Assembly (NCBI GenBank): GCA_016720115.1
Contig: JADJXT010000002.1
Span: 310,001 to 374,000 of the forward strand
Direction: 5' to 3'
DNA length: 64,000 bases
From: Sphingomonadales bacterium
GTDB taxonomy: Bacteria > Pseudomonadota > Alphaproteobacteria > Sphingomonadales > Sphingomonadaceae
Of this stretch, positions 1-8,339 are shown piece after piece. The notes beneath the pieces are model-generated. The model searched no databases, was not told the origin of the DNA, and saw only the letters and a program-made list of their open reading frames with translations. The position numbers were made by a program, and so were the translations under genes. Every line of letters starts with the position of its first letter. Position 1 is the first letter of the stretch.

Positions 1-1028
1 CTATCGATCCCAAGGCAGACGGGCTGGACCTCACCCCGATGCTTGATCTTATCTGCAACAATGAGGATGTCTTGAAGGTTTTCCACGCCGGCGGGCAGGA
101 CATCGAAATCTTTTTCAACCTGACCGGGCGCACCCCGCACCCGCTGTTCGACACGCAGATTGCCGCCATGGCATTGGGACAGGGTGAGCAGATCGGCTAT
201 TCCAATCTGGTCGACCTGTGGCTCGGTATCCATCTCGACAAGGGCGCGCGCTTTACCGACTGGTCGCGCCGCCCGCTCGACAAGCGCCAGATCGACTATG
301 CCATCGGCGACGTGACCCATCTCGCAGACATTTTCCCTAGAATGCTCGACAAGCTGGTCAAGACCGGGCGCGGCGAATGGCTCAACGACGAGATGGAGCG
401 GCTGGCCGACGCGGACAATTACCGTAACGATCCCGAAACCATCTGGCGCCGGATCAAGATGCAGTCGCGCAAGGCCGATGTGCTGGGCAGGCTGAAAGCG
501 CTGGGCGCATGGCGCGAGCGCGAGGCGCAGCGCAAGAATATCCCGCGCGGCCGCATCATGAAGGATGAGACGATCGCCGACATCGCCTCGCACCCCCCCA
601 GGGCACAGGCAGACCTTCCCAAGGTGCGCGGGCTTTCGCCCGCCTGGAAGGAGAATGACATCGGGGCGCGACTGATGGCCGTGCTCGCCGAGGCGCAACC
701 GCTGTCGAAAGACGAAATGCCCGACCGCAGCCACAGCGGCCCCGGCCCGGGCAAGGATGGCGCGCTGGTTGCCGATCTGCTCAAACTGCTGCTCAAGATC
801 CGTTCACGCGAGATCAATGTCGCCTCGCGTCTTATCACCCGCAGCGAAGAGCTGGAGCGACTGGCAGCGGGCGACCGCGACGGCCTCGAACTGCTCAAGG
901 GCTGGCGGTATGAACAGTTCGGGCACGATGCGCTCGATCTGGTCGAAGGCCGCCTCGCCTTCGCGGTGGTGAACGGGAAGCTGAAAATGACGCGGACAGA
1001 GGAAGTCACAAAGGAAATGGAGGCATGA
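1..1028 (+). CDS. rnd: Ribonuclease D, 5'-truncated by the window edge
   Basis: A 3'-5' exoribonuclease for tRNA and structured-RNA 3' end maturation. The reading frame is already open at base 3, so the N-terminus lies outside the window and the first ATG at 39 is internal. The DEDD exonuclease core is visible: KVFHAGGQDIEIF (Exo II aspartate) early on, then YAIGDVTHLADIF, the Exo III Y-x3-D motif. The C-terminal half, with the KIRSREINVASRLI stretch, fits the HRDC domain of the family. The stop overlaps the start of the following lipoprotein gene by 4 bp, so the two are probably co-transcribed. The family call is secure; only the start is missing. Confidence 0.93.
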   Translation, partial: IDPKADGLDLTPMLDLICNNEDVLKVFHAGGQDIEIFFNLTGRTPHPLFDTQIAAMALGQGEQIGYSNLVDLWLGIHLDKGARFTDWSRRPLDKRQIDYAIGDVTHLADIFPRMLDKLVKTGRGEWLNDEMERLADADNYRNDPETIWRRIKMQSRKADVLGRLKALGAWREREAQRKNIPRGRIMKDETIADIASHPPRAQADLPKVRGLSPAWKENDIGARLMAVLAEAQPLSKDEMPDRSHSGPGPGKDGALVADLLKLLLKIRSREINVASRLITRSEELERLAAGDRDGLELLKGWRYEQFGHDALDLVEGRLAFAVVNGKLKMTRTEEVTKEMEA

Positions 1029-1336
1029 AACGGCAACTGGCCGCTGCGCTGCCTTTCGCACTGGCCGCGCTGTCGGGTTGCATTCCGTCCGCTGAAAACA
1101 CCGAAGCTGGCCCGAATCCACCAGAGCTTACCGGTTCTTGCGATGCCAGCGGTCTGGCTTATGCGGTGGGCCAAACACTCACCACAGAGATTGAAGCAAA
1201 GCTGAAAAGCGAAGCGAAAGCATCCGTGGTCCGGGTGGCGCCGCACGATGGCGTGATCACGATGGATTACAGCCCGGCAAGACTCAACATTTTCACCGAC
1301 GAAGCCAGCAAAATCATCCGCATCAACTGCGGCTAA
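1025..1336 (+). CDS. Peptidase inhibitor I78 family lipoprotein
   Basis: A 103-residue exported lipoprotein. The signal peptide ends in a lipobox, LSGC, with the lipidated cysteine at residue 19. The mature part has the I78 pattern: a cysteine near the start (GSCDASG), an Arg-Val segment (SVVRVAP), the D-Y-x-x-x-R-L-N element (MDYSPARLNIFTDE) and a terminal I-x-x-x-CG. I78 proteins are small inhibitors of serine peptidases; here it would sit on a membrane facing the periplasm. The start overlaps the RNase D stop by 4 bp (ATGA). The end overlaps the convergent hda gene by 4 bp. The target peptidase is unknown. Confidence 0.82.
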   Translation: MKRQLAAALPFALAALSGCIPSAENTEAGPNPPELTGSCDASGLAYAVGQTLTTEIEAKLKSEAKASVVRVAPHDGVITMDYSPARLNIFTDEASKIIRINCG

Positions 1337-1920
1337 GCGGGCATCAGCCGCCGCACAAGCGGCAGCGTGATCGCCGATCCTTCCGCCAATGCCAATGCGT
1401 TCGCTTTTTTGGCGAAATCCTCCACGGCGGCATGGCTGCGCTCAATCCTGCGAGCGACAAAGGCCAATGCATCGGGGCCGATTGAGGTTCCCCGATCGCG
1501 CAGGAATTTGAGCAGCAATTGTTCGGCAAGCTCGTCATCCAGTTCGCCGATTTCGAGCAATTGTGCAGCGCCGATCCGCGACCGCAGGTCGGGAAGCTCG
1601 ATATTCCATTCGCCCGGTGCCTTGCCTGACACCAGCAACAAAGCCTCATCCGAATTTTTTGCAGAGTTCCACTGATGGAATAGGTCTTCGGCTGACAACC
1701 GATCGGAATCATCGATGACCCTGCCACCTTGCGCCGCAAAATAGCGCGCCATCAGGCTTTTGCCCGAACGTGCGGGGCCGACCAACAGCGCGCAATGCCC
1801 CGGCCAGCTCGCACTATTGCCCAACGCCGCAAATGCTATCGCGTTGGAAGGGGTAACGATCAGGCAATCGTCGGTGCGATCCGGATTGAGTTCGTCAAAG
1901 GGAAGCGCAATCTGTTTCAT
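1333..1920 (-). CDS. hdaA: Hda/HdaA-like DnaA regulatory inactivation ATPase
   Basis: A 195-residue AAA+ protein resembling the DnaA ATPase domain without the DNA-binding domain IV. Residues 3-8 (QIALPF) match the sliding-clamp-binding motif of Hda proteins, and residues 48-55 (GPARSGKS) are the Walker A loop. A lid-like C-terminal helical region follows. The family role is to stimulate ATP hydrolysis by DnaA after initiation when tethered to the clamp, limiting re-initiation. It lies downstream of the DUF2066-like gene on the same strand, with 33 bp between them. In alphaproteobacteria a hda homologue often lies near purM/purN, as here. A short DnaA-like protein of another role is the main alternative. 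Confidence 0.82.
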   Translation of the reverse strand: MKQIALPFDELNPDRTDDCLIVTPSNAIAFAALGNSASWPGHCALLVGPARSGKSLMARYFAAQGGRVIDDSDRLSAEDLFHQWNSAKNSDEALLLVSGKAPGEWNIELPDLRSRIGAAQLLEIGELDDELAEQLLLKFLRDRGTSIGPDALAFVARRIERSHAAVEDFAKKANALALAEGSAITLPLVRRLMPA

Positions 1921-1953
1921 GTTGATTTGGCCGCGTGAAGGCGACCGCTCTTC

Positions 1954-3186
1954 TTATCGGAAACCACGTGCCTGCAAGGCCGCGGTCAGGGCAGCAGGAT
2001 CGCCCTGGAATGTTACGCGCATCACCGATGTCCCGCCCAGCGCGAGGCTGGTGGTCGAAACCGAACGCACGCCCGGAATACCGCGCAGCGCAGCCTCGGC
2101 GCGGTCCACCGCTTCGGGGCTGGGCGTGCTGACCTGAACATTGACGGTTACCTGCTGCGCTGGTGTGGCGGGTGTCGGGCCACTCGCCTGCTCGCCTTCT
2201 GCGCGACCGGAAACCGAATCAACCGCAGCCGCCAGCGGATCTGCGCTTTCGGCTTCGGTTTCTTCTTCCAGCTCCTCCAGATCCTCTTCGTCGATTTCCT
2301 CAAGCAGGAGCGACGCTTCGGCGCGCAGGCGGCCCGCGGCAAAGGCCTGTTGCATCAACTCGTCCATCTTGCGGACGCCTTCGGCCATCATTATCGGGAT
2401 GCCTTCGGCATTTTGCGCGCGCAAGGTGAAGCTGCCCAGAAAGCGATTTTCAGGGCCGTAGCGCGCCGCGAATTTGCCGATGATCGGTCCGCCCGGATAT
2501 TGCCGTTCCAGCCGGACAATCGGATAGATGACATCTGCTGCGCCAAACTGGTCGAGGATGACGCGCCACCATGTGCGGCTGCGCCTTTCCATCTGCCCCG
2601 CATTCAGCAGCAGCGATTCGCCGCCGCCGCCAAAGGGACGAACATAATCGATCAGGCTATCAGCAGTGCGAAACTTTGCCCAGGCCGCCTGCCATGGGGT
2701 TTGCCGTTCAAAAACATAGGGTGACCCGTTGCTGTACATTACCGGAATGACGAGCAACGGCGCCGATTTGCGGCCAACGCCCTTCACGCCGAGTAACTGC
2801 CCGGCGCGCGCGCGGTCGAAAGAAACGCCGAGCTTTGCGATATAGCGCCGCGGGCCGATCTGCTCTTGTTCGACAATAATGGCAGACACGATGCCGTCGA
2901 GCGTTGAATCCGACAGCGACGAGCCTGAGCTGCCATGGGTCTTCGCCCAAAGCATGCTCCACGCCTTGCGCTGTGCTTCTTCCCACCCGGCCCTGCGGGC
3001 CTCTTCGGCATTTTTGCCCGTGGTGTTGACGATCACACCTGTCACTTCAAAGTCGCCATTGCTGGCGATCGGCGGAATTCCGCGCTTCGGCCCTTCGATC
3101 TGCGCGTGCACCAACACGCCGCTGCCCACCAGCAACGGCACCGCCAGCACATATTTCCACAGAGACTTTGAAATGCGGACCCTCAT
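1954..3186 (-). CDS. Secreted DUF2066-like protein with C-terminal ferredoxin-like fold segment
   Basis: A 410-residue protein with an N-terminal signal/anchor (about residues 10-28). The region from about 45 to 110 reads FEVTGVIVNTTGKNAEEARR followed by many Ala, Trp and Lys residues, which resembles DUF2066 proteins. A strongly acidic linker (EEIDEEDLEELEEETEAE) and a Pro/Thr-rich stretch separate it from the last 70 residues. That end, with alternating strands and the phrase AEAALRGIPGVRSVSTTSL, looks like an HMA-type ferredoxin fold but has no CxxC metal site. The function is not known. It is divergent from purM and precedes hdaA. Confidence 0.6.
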   Translation of the reverse strand: MRVRISKSLWKYVLAVPLLVGSGVLVHAQIEGPKRGIPPIASNGDFEVTGVIVNTTGKNAEEARRAGWEEAQRKAWSMLWAKTHGSSGSSLSDSTLDGIVSAIIVEQEQIGPRRYIAKLGVSFDRARAGQLLGVKGVGRKSAPLLVIPVMYSNGSPYVFERQTPWQAAWAKFRTADSLIDYVRPFGGGGESLLLNAGQMERRSRTWWRVILDQFGAADVIYPIVRLERQYPGGPIIGKFAARYGPENRFLGSFTLRAQNAEGIPIMMAEGVRKMDELMQQAFAAGRLRAEASLLLEEIDEEDLEELEEETEAESADPLAAAVDSVSGRAEGEQASGPTPATPAQQVTVNVQVSTPSPEAVDRAEAALRGIPGVRSVSTTSLALGGTSVMRVTFQGDPAALTAALQARGFR

Positions 3187-3247
3187 TGCGCGCCTTTTGG
3201 CGACTTATGATTGGAAATCCAAGGGGGAAGTCGCTAGCGGCGGTAAA

Positions 3248-4342
3248 ATGAGCGACAATGAGTCTTATACTTACGCCAAGGCAGGCGTCTCGATCGAAAC
3301 CGGCAACGCTTTGGTGCGCGCGATTGCGCCACTGGCAAAGGCAACCCGCCGCGCCGGAGCGGACGCCGATCTGGGCGGTTTCGGCGGCTTTTTCGACCTG
3401 AAGGCTGCCGGTTTCAACGATCCGCTGCTCGTCGCTGCAAATGACGGAGTTGGCACCAAGCTGAAACTTGCCATCGAAAGTGGCAGGCATGACGGCGTGG
3501 GCATCGATCTCGTCGCGATGTGCGCCAACGACCTGATCGTGCAGGGCGCGGAACCGCTCTTCTTCCTCGATTATTACGCCACCGGAAAACTCGACAATGA
3601 AGTCGCCACTGCCGTGGTCGCCAGCATAGCAGAGGGCTGCAAACAGGCTGGCTGTGCGCTGATTGGCGGCGAGACGGCGGAAATGCCGGGCATGTATTCG
3701 GCTGGCGACTATGACCTTGCCGGTTTCTGTGTTGGCGCGGTGGAACGCGATCAGGTGCTGACTGCCGACCGGGTAGCGGAAGGCGATGTCATTCTCGGCC
3801 TCGCTTCTTCGGGCGTGCATTCGAACGGCTTTTCGCTTGTGCGGCGCTTGGCAGCGGACAAGGGCTGGAAGCTTGACCGCCCTGCCCTGTTCGACATTGA
3901 CACGCTGCTGATCGACGCGCTGATGGCACCGACGCGGATTTACGTGAAAAGCCTGCTGCCGCTGGTACGCAAGGGCAAGGTGCACGCGATGGCGCATATC
4001 ACCGGCGGCGGCCTGCTGGAAAATATCCCGCGCGTGCTGCCCGATGGCCTGCACGCGCATGTCTACGCCGATAGCTGGGCGCAGCCGCGCCTGATGGCTT
4101 TCCTGCAGGCGCAGGGCAATATCGAACCCGAGGAAATGGCGCGCACCTTCAATTGCGGGATCGGCATGGCGGTTGTGGTAGCCGAAGGCGATGTAGCGGC
4201 AGTGACAGCAGAGCTTGATGCAGCGGGCGAGACAGTTTTCCGGATTGGACACATTGCCGCTGGCGAAAAAGGCTGCACTGTTTCGGGTTCACTCGAAACA
4301 TGGAGTGCAATGGCCGATTGGAGCGCGACGCACCATGGCTAA
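3248..4342 (+). CDS. purM: Phosphoribosylformylglycinamidine cyclo-ligase (AIR synthetase)
   Basis: Step 5 of de novo purine synthesis: ATP-dependent ring closure of FGAM to AIR in the cytoplasm. The 364-residue protein shows NDGVGTKLKLA, GGETAEMPGMY and HITGGGLLENIPR, all hallmarks of PurM. The frame is open upstream of 3248, but ATG 3248 was chosen because the homologous sequence begins at SDNESYTYAKAGV; a purine-rich AAGGGGGAAG lies about 20 bp upstream. The stop overlaps purN by 8 bp, indicating translational coupling. The gene is divergent from the DUF2066-like gene. Confidence 0.95.
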   Translation: MSDNESYTYAKAGVSIETGNALVRAIAPLAKATRRAGADADLGGFGGFFDLKAAGFNDPLLVAANDGVGTKLKLAIESGRHDGVGIDLVAMCANDLIVQGAEPLFFLDYYATGKLDNEVATAVVASIAEGCKQAGCALIGGETAEMPGMYSAGDYDLAGFCVGAVERDQVLTADRVAEGDVILGLASSGVHSNGFSLVRRLAADKGWKLDRPALFDIDTLLIDALMAPTRIYVKSLLPLVRKGKVHAMAHITGGGLLENIPRVLPDGLHAHVYADSWAQPRLMAFLQAQGNIEPEEMARTFNCGIGMAVVVAEGDVAAVTAELDAAGETVFRIGHIAAGEKGCTVSGSLETWSAMADWSATHHG

Positions 4343-5285
4343 GGCCCGTGTCGCCGTGCTGATTTCGGGATCCGGAACCAACATGGCGGCGCTGGTCTAT
4401 GCGGCAAAGTCAGTGGACTGCCCTTTTGAGATTGTCCTCGTCGCGAGCAACAATCCCGATGCCGCAGGGCTGAAACTTGCCGAAGCCGAAGGGGTCGCCA
4501 CCTTTTCGCACCCCCATAAAGGCCTCACCCGCGAGGCGCACGACCAGATCGTGCACGAAGCGCTGGTCGCCGCAAAAGCCGACTATGTCGCGCTCGCCGG
4601 TTATATGCGCATCCTTTCCCCCGAATTTGTCGGTAAGTGGGAAGGCCGGATGCTCAACATCCACCCCAGCCTGCTGCCGAAATATAAGGGTCTCCACACC
4701 CATGAACGCGCAATCGAGGCCGGCGACAGTCATGGCGGGTGCAGCGTCCATCTTGTTACTGCCGAACTCGACGATGGGCCGATATTGGGGCAGACGCCGG
4801 TTGCGATCCTGCCTAGCGACACACCCGAAGCTCTTGCCGCGCGCGTGCTGATTGCCGAGCACCAGCTTTATTCGCGCACGCTGGCTGATTTTGTAGCCCG
4901 CGAATCGAGCCCCGAATATCTGATAGCGCAGGTGCGCGAACGCGCGCTGGCGCTACCCGAGGCCGATGAGGTGACAAGCCACGGAATGCCCTGTTTCGGC
5001 ATCATCAAGGGCAAGAAATTCGCCTATGTCTCGAATGACCATCATGGCGATGGGCGGGTGGCTTTGCTGGTGAAGATCAGCGGTGTGGAAGAGCAGGCGA
5101 TGCTGATCGAGCAGGATGCGGACCGATATTACCGCCCGGCCTATTTCGGCGACGGCTGGGTCGGCATCCGCATTGATCTGGGTGACACCGATTGGGAGCA
5201 TATCGGCGATTGGCTGGGCAAGAGCTGGCGCGCGGTGGCTCCGAAGAAGCTCAGCGGGCTGCTCGATATCGCTGACGCGTTTTAG
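4335..5285 (+). CDS. purN: PurN glycinamide ribonucleotide formyltransferase fused to a YjbR/MmcQ domain
   Basis: A 316-residue protein in two parts. Residues 1 to about 195 are a normal folate-dependent GAR transformylase: VLISGSGTNMAAL binds phosphate, GYMRILSPEF precedes the active site, and NIHPSLLPKYKG carries the catalytic Asn-x-His; an aspartate follows in ELDDGPI. Residues from about 205 to 316 are not part of PurN: SHGMPCFGIIKGKKFAYVSN through DGWVGIRIDLGDTDWEHI matches the MmcQ/YjbR (DUF419-like) alpha/beta fold. Canonical PurN is about 190-215 residues. The start ATG at 4335 lies inside the purM stop. The role of the extra domain is unknown; DNA or nucleotide binding has been suggested for that fold. 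Confidence 0.92.
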   Translation: MAKARVAVLISGSGTNMAALVYAAKSVDCPFEIVLVASNNPDAAGLKLAEAEGVATFSHPHKGLTREAHDQIVHEALVAAKADYVALAGYMRILSPEFVGKWEGRMLNIHPSLLPKYKGLHTHERAIEAGDSHGGCSVHLVTAELDDGPILGQTPVAILPSDTPEALAARVLIAEHQLYSRTLADFVARESSPEYLIAQVRERALALPEADEVTSHGMPCFGIIKGKKFAYVSNDHHGDGRVALLVKISGVEEQAMLIEQDADRYYRPAYFGDGWVGIRIDLGDTDWEHIGDWLGKSWRAVAPKKLSGLLDIADAF

Positions 5286-5524
5286 AGTTCGCTCTCGTCC
5301 ACCAAGGGCCTGCTCTCCCGCGTCCCCTTATAGCCCGCGTCAGGTTCACTTTCGCCCGGCGAGATAATGACATGGTCGTCATGCACCTCCAGCAGCGTGC
5401 CGACGAAGGGGAAGTCGGCAAGGCTGCCGGTAACGCGATAGCTGACCGTATCGCCGACCTTGAAGGTCGCGGGGTCGAAATTGAACACAAAGGGGCAGTC
5501 TTCGCCCTCACCCATTCCCAGCAT
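5282..5524 (-). CDS. Conserved small hypothetical protein
   Basis: An 80-residue protein with no signal peptide. The middle (VGDTVSYRVTGSLADFPFVG, then LLEVHDDHVIISPG) looks like a small beta-barrel of the SH3/OB type, with an acidic tail. I do not recognise a named family. It converges on purN and overlaps its last 4 bp. The gene lies downstream of the ndk terminator on the same strand, so it probably has its own promoter. Codon use is like that of its neighbours and the frame is clean, so I consider it real. Confidence 0.6.
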   Translation of the reverse strand: MLGMGEGEDCPFVFNFDPATFKVGDTVSYRVTGSLADFPFVGTLLEVHDDHVIISPGESEPDAGYKGTRESRPLVDESEL

Positions 5525-5574
5525 CTATATCTCCTCTTTGCCAAAGACATAATGCGTGCAGCGGCGTGTGCAAC

Positions 5575-5605
5575 AAAAAGGGCCGCCCGATTGCGCGGAC
5601 GGCCC
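5575..5605 (-). terminator. Rho-independent terminator of ndk
   Basis: Read on the minus strand, a 10-bp stem (GGGCCGTCCG with CGGGCGGCCC, one G-U pair) and a 6-nt loop are followed by five T. It lies about 110 bp past the ndk stop, with a palindromic repeat in between. Confidence 0.8.
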
Positions 5606-5623
5606 ATTCAACTTTAATTCGCT

Positions 5624-5700
5624 GCACCAGCGAAGGCTGGTGCCTATCTCGTCTGTGGGTTTAACGGGGAGGCGCGATGGGCCCCAGCCTTCGCTGGGGC
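5624..5700. repeat. Pair of REP-like palindromes with CAGCGAAGGCTG core
   Basis: Two 20-bp palindromes, at 5624-5643 (GCACCAGCGAAGGCTGGTGC) and 5681-5700 (GCCCCAGCCTTCGCTGGGGC), share the same core in opposite orientation with about 37 bp between them. Such paired short palindromes are typical dispersed extragenic repeats of sphingomonads. They sit in the 3' untranslated part of the ndk transcript. Confidence 0.7.
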
Positions 5701-5714
5701 AACGACATTGTTGC

Positions 5715-6137
5715 TTAGCCGACAATCTCTTCGGGCTTGAAGAAGAAGGCGATTTCGATTGCGGCGTTTTCGTCGCTGTCCGAACCGTGGACGGTGTTTT
5801 CGCCGATCGAAAGCGCATGGACCTTGCGGATTGTGCCATCGGCGGCGTCGGCCGGGTTGGTCGCGCCCATGATGTCGCGGTTGCGGGTGACGGCATCTTC
5901 GCCTTCGAGCACCTGCACGACAACGGGTTCGCTCATCATGAAATCGCACAGTTCGCCAAAGAAGGGGCGTTCCTTGTGGACCGCGTAAAAGCCTTCGGCC
6001 TGTTCGCGGGTCATGTGGATGCGCTTCGAGGCAACGACGCGCAGGCCGGCTTCTTCCAGCATCTTGGTGACCGCACCGGTCAGGTTGCGGCGGGTGGCGT
6101 CGGGCTTGATGATCGAAAAGGTGCGGGTAACCGCCAT
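5715..6137 (-). CDS. ndk: Nucleoside diphosphate kinase
   Basis: A 140-residue cytosolic enzyme that transfers the gamma phosphate of ATP to nucleoside diphosphates through a phospho-histidine. The N-terminal RTFSIIKPDATRRN motif and the active-site segment GENTVHGSDS (His117) are present, and the length is standard for the family. The start ATG has GGAGAA just upstream on the minus strand. The gene has its own terminator downstream. Placement beside holC and pepA fits a nucleotide/replication housekeeping cluster. Confidence 0.97.
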   Translation of the reverse strand: MAVTRTFSIIKPDATRRNLTGAVTKMLEEAGLRVVASKRIHMTREQAEGFYAVHKERPFFGELCDFMMSEPVVVQVLEGEDAVTRNRDIMGATNPADAADGTIRKVHALSIGENTVHGSDSDENAAIEIAFFFKPEEIVG

Positions 6138-6223
6138 GGGAGAACTCCATCTGTTGGGAAATTGATTGCGCGCGCCTTTAGCCGCGCTTCCGGTTCAAGG
6201 CAAGGCGCAAGCAAAGGTGCCGA

Positions 6224-6661
6224 TCAGGGCCCCTGCCGCCACTTGCCGCCATCCTGCTTCCAATAGCGCCGCTCGATACCTTCCGCACCCGCCAACGCAC
6301 GCCAGGCCGTGCGGGCATTGTCCGTTTTATCGGGGGGAAAAAGATAGAAGGCGCGGTCGAATTCCAGCGCCGCATCACGCCATTCGCCATCCGCCAGCGC
6401 GATCATGCGCGCGCCGTTGATAGCGGCTGTATCGAGCGAAAGCAGCACTGGCTGCAGGCTGTCATCCCCCTCGCCCGCCTTTTCGTGGGCGATGAAGCTT
6501 TCGGGCCGCCCGCTCCACAGTGCTGCGGAGAGTTTGCCGAGCTGGGCATCGTCGCTTCCGACGACAAGCAGGCGCCCGCCATCGTCCAATATCCTCTGGG
6601 CGATGGCAGGGATGACCTGCTCGGCAGGGTCGCGGGTCAACTGGTAGAAATCGACCTGCAT
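6224..6661 (-). CDS. holC: DNA polymerase III chi subunit
   Basis: A 145-residue clamp-loader accessory protein that links Pol III to single-strand binding protein. The N-terminus MQVDFYQLTRDPAEQVIPAI is typical of HolC, and later segments (GGRLLVVGSDDAQLGKLSAA, WSGRPESFIAHEKAGE) fit the family. A longer frame opens at 6697, but ATG 6661 gives the canonical start. It follows pepA on the same strand after 13 bp, so the two are likely co-transcribed; pepA-holC is a widespread pairing. Confidence 0.9.
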   Translation of the reverse strand: MQVDFYQLTRDPAEQVIPAIAQRILDDGGRLLVVGSDDAQLGKLSAALWSGRPESFIAHEKAGEGDDSLQPVLLSLDTAAINGARMIALADGEWRDAALEFDRAFYLFPPDKTDNARTAWRALAGAEGIERRYWKQDGGKWRQGP

Positions 6662-6674
6662 CGGCCCGTCGTCA

Positions 6675-8132
6675 TCAGCTTTCGTAATTGTCTGCAACGA
6701 AACGGTCGAGCAGCTTTACCCCATAACCGGTCGCACCCTTGGCCCAGGTGGGGCCATCCTTGTCGCCCCACGCCATCCCGGCAATGTCGAGATGCGCCCA
6801 TTTTACGCCATCCTGGATGAAGCGTTGCAGGAACTGGGCGGCGGTAATCGAGCCGGCATCGCGCGGGCCGACATTCTTGATATCGGCAATCGGGCTGTCG
6901 ATCAGCTTGTCATAGGCGGGCGACAGCGGGAAGCGCCAAAGCTTGTCGCCCGTTGCCTTGCCTGCTGCCAGAAGCTTGTCCGAAAGCCCGTCGTTGTTCG
7001 AGAAAAGCCCTGCATGTTCCTTGCCAAGCGAGATGATGATCGCCCCGGTCAGCGTGGCGAGATCGATAATCGTGTCGGGCTTGAAGGTTTCCTGCGCATA
7101 ATGCAGCGCATCGCACAGCACCAGACGGCCCTCGGCGTCGGTGTTGATCACCTCGATCGTCTGGCCCGCCATGCTGGTCACGACGTCGCCGGGGCGCTGC
7201 GCATTGCCATCGGGCATATTTTCGACAAGGCCGCAGATGCCGACAACATGCGCCTTGGCCTTGCGGCCCGCGAGCGCCTTCATCGCGCCCGCCACAGCCC
7301 CGGCGCCGCCCATGTCCCACTTCATGTCTTCCATGCCCGCAGCGGGCTTGATCGAAATCCCGCCGGTATCGAACGTCACGCCCTTGCCGACAAAGACCAC
7401 CGGCTTTTCCTGTTTGCCGCCGGTGCCGTCCCATTTCATCACCAACAACCGCGCCGGACGGACCGAACCCTGCGCCACGCCAAGCAGTGCGCCCATGCCG
7501 AGCTTCGCCATTTCCTTGTCGTCGAGCACATCGATCTCGACGCCGAGCGTCTGCAGATGCTGGCAGCGTTCGACAAAGCTTTCGGGGTAGATGATGTTGG
7601 CAGGCTCGCTGACCAGTTCCTTGGTCAGGGAAACACCCTCGGCAATTGCCGCATATGAAGGCCACAAAGCCGCCGCTTCGGCGGGGGCACCCACCACCGT
7701 CAGCCCGGTTATCGTCGGCTTCGCAGTTTCGGCCAGCTTGGTGCGGTATTTGTCCATCCGCCAGTTGCGCAGCGTCGCGCCATAGGCGACCTCTGCCGCC
7801 GCCTTGGCGTCAAGGTTCGCTGCGTGCAGCGCGATTGTCTTTGCGCCGCAGGTCTGCACCTTGGCCAGCAGGTCACCACCCGCCTTGATATAATCCGCCG
7901 CATCGCCATCGGCGACAGCAAGAAGGGCAATGCGGACTGTCCGGCCACCTTCTTGCGCGAAATAGAGAAAGCTCTGCCCGGCATTGCCTTCAAAACGGGC
8001 GAGTTTGGCTGTTTCCCGGGCTGCCTCAGCATTTTCCAGCGGGAAGACGAAACTGCCCCATGTACCCTTTGGAATGACAAAGCCGATAACGTCGGTATCG
8101 GCGGGACGTTCGGCGGCAAAACTTACCTGCAT
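6675..8132 (-). CDS. pepA: Leucyl aminopeptidase (M17 family)
   Basis: A 485-residue cytosolic two-metal exopeptidase that removes N-terminal residues from peptides. The C-terminal catalytic half contains GKGVTFDTGGISIKPA (metal and catalytic lysine region), MKWDMGGAGAV and the family signature NTDAEGRLVL. The N-terminal 150 residues form the usual regulatory domain. The length matches the family. It is divergent from lptD, with about 207 bp between them, and is the first gene of a pepA-holC pair. Confidence 0.96.
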   Translation of the reverse strand: MQVSFAAERPADTDVIGFVIPKGTWGSFVFPLENAEAARETAKLARFEGNAGQSFLYFAQEGGRTVRIALLAVADGDAADYIKAGGDLLAKVQTCGAKTIALHAANLDAKAAAEVAYGATLRNWRMDKYRTKLAETAKPTITGLTVVGAPAEAAALWPSYAAIAEGVSLTKELVSEPANIIYPESFVERCQHLQTLGVEIDVLDDKEMAKLGMGALLGVAQGSVRPARLLVMKWDGTGGKQEKPVVFVGKGVTFDTGGISIKPAAGMEDMKWDMGGAGAVAGAMKALAGRKAKAHVVGICGLVENMPDGNAQRPGDVVTSMAGQTIEVINTDAEGRLVLCDALHYAQETFKPDTIIDLATLTGAIIISLGKEHAGLFSNNDGLSDKLLAAGKATGDKLWRFPLSPAYDKLIDSPIADIKNVGPRDAGSITAAQFLQRFIQDGVKWAHLDIAGMAWGDKDGPTWAKGATGYGVKLLDRFVADNYES

Positions 8133-8339
8133 CTGAAAACTGCCTTTCAGCGATCAATGAGTGATTTACGCGAAACCCTGTCCGCGCCAGTTCTGGAACC
8201 GCTATAAGCAAACATTCAGGCGGGATTAAAGCAAAAGATGGTTGCGGTAACCAAGGATTAGAGTCCATGGGCTATTGCTCTGGCGCTTACCGGTACTGGA
8301 CCCTGCCGATTTGCAACGATAAAGGAACCGACCAGATCC

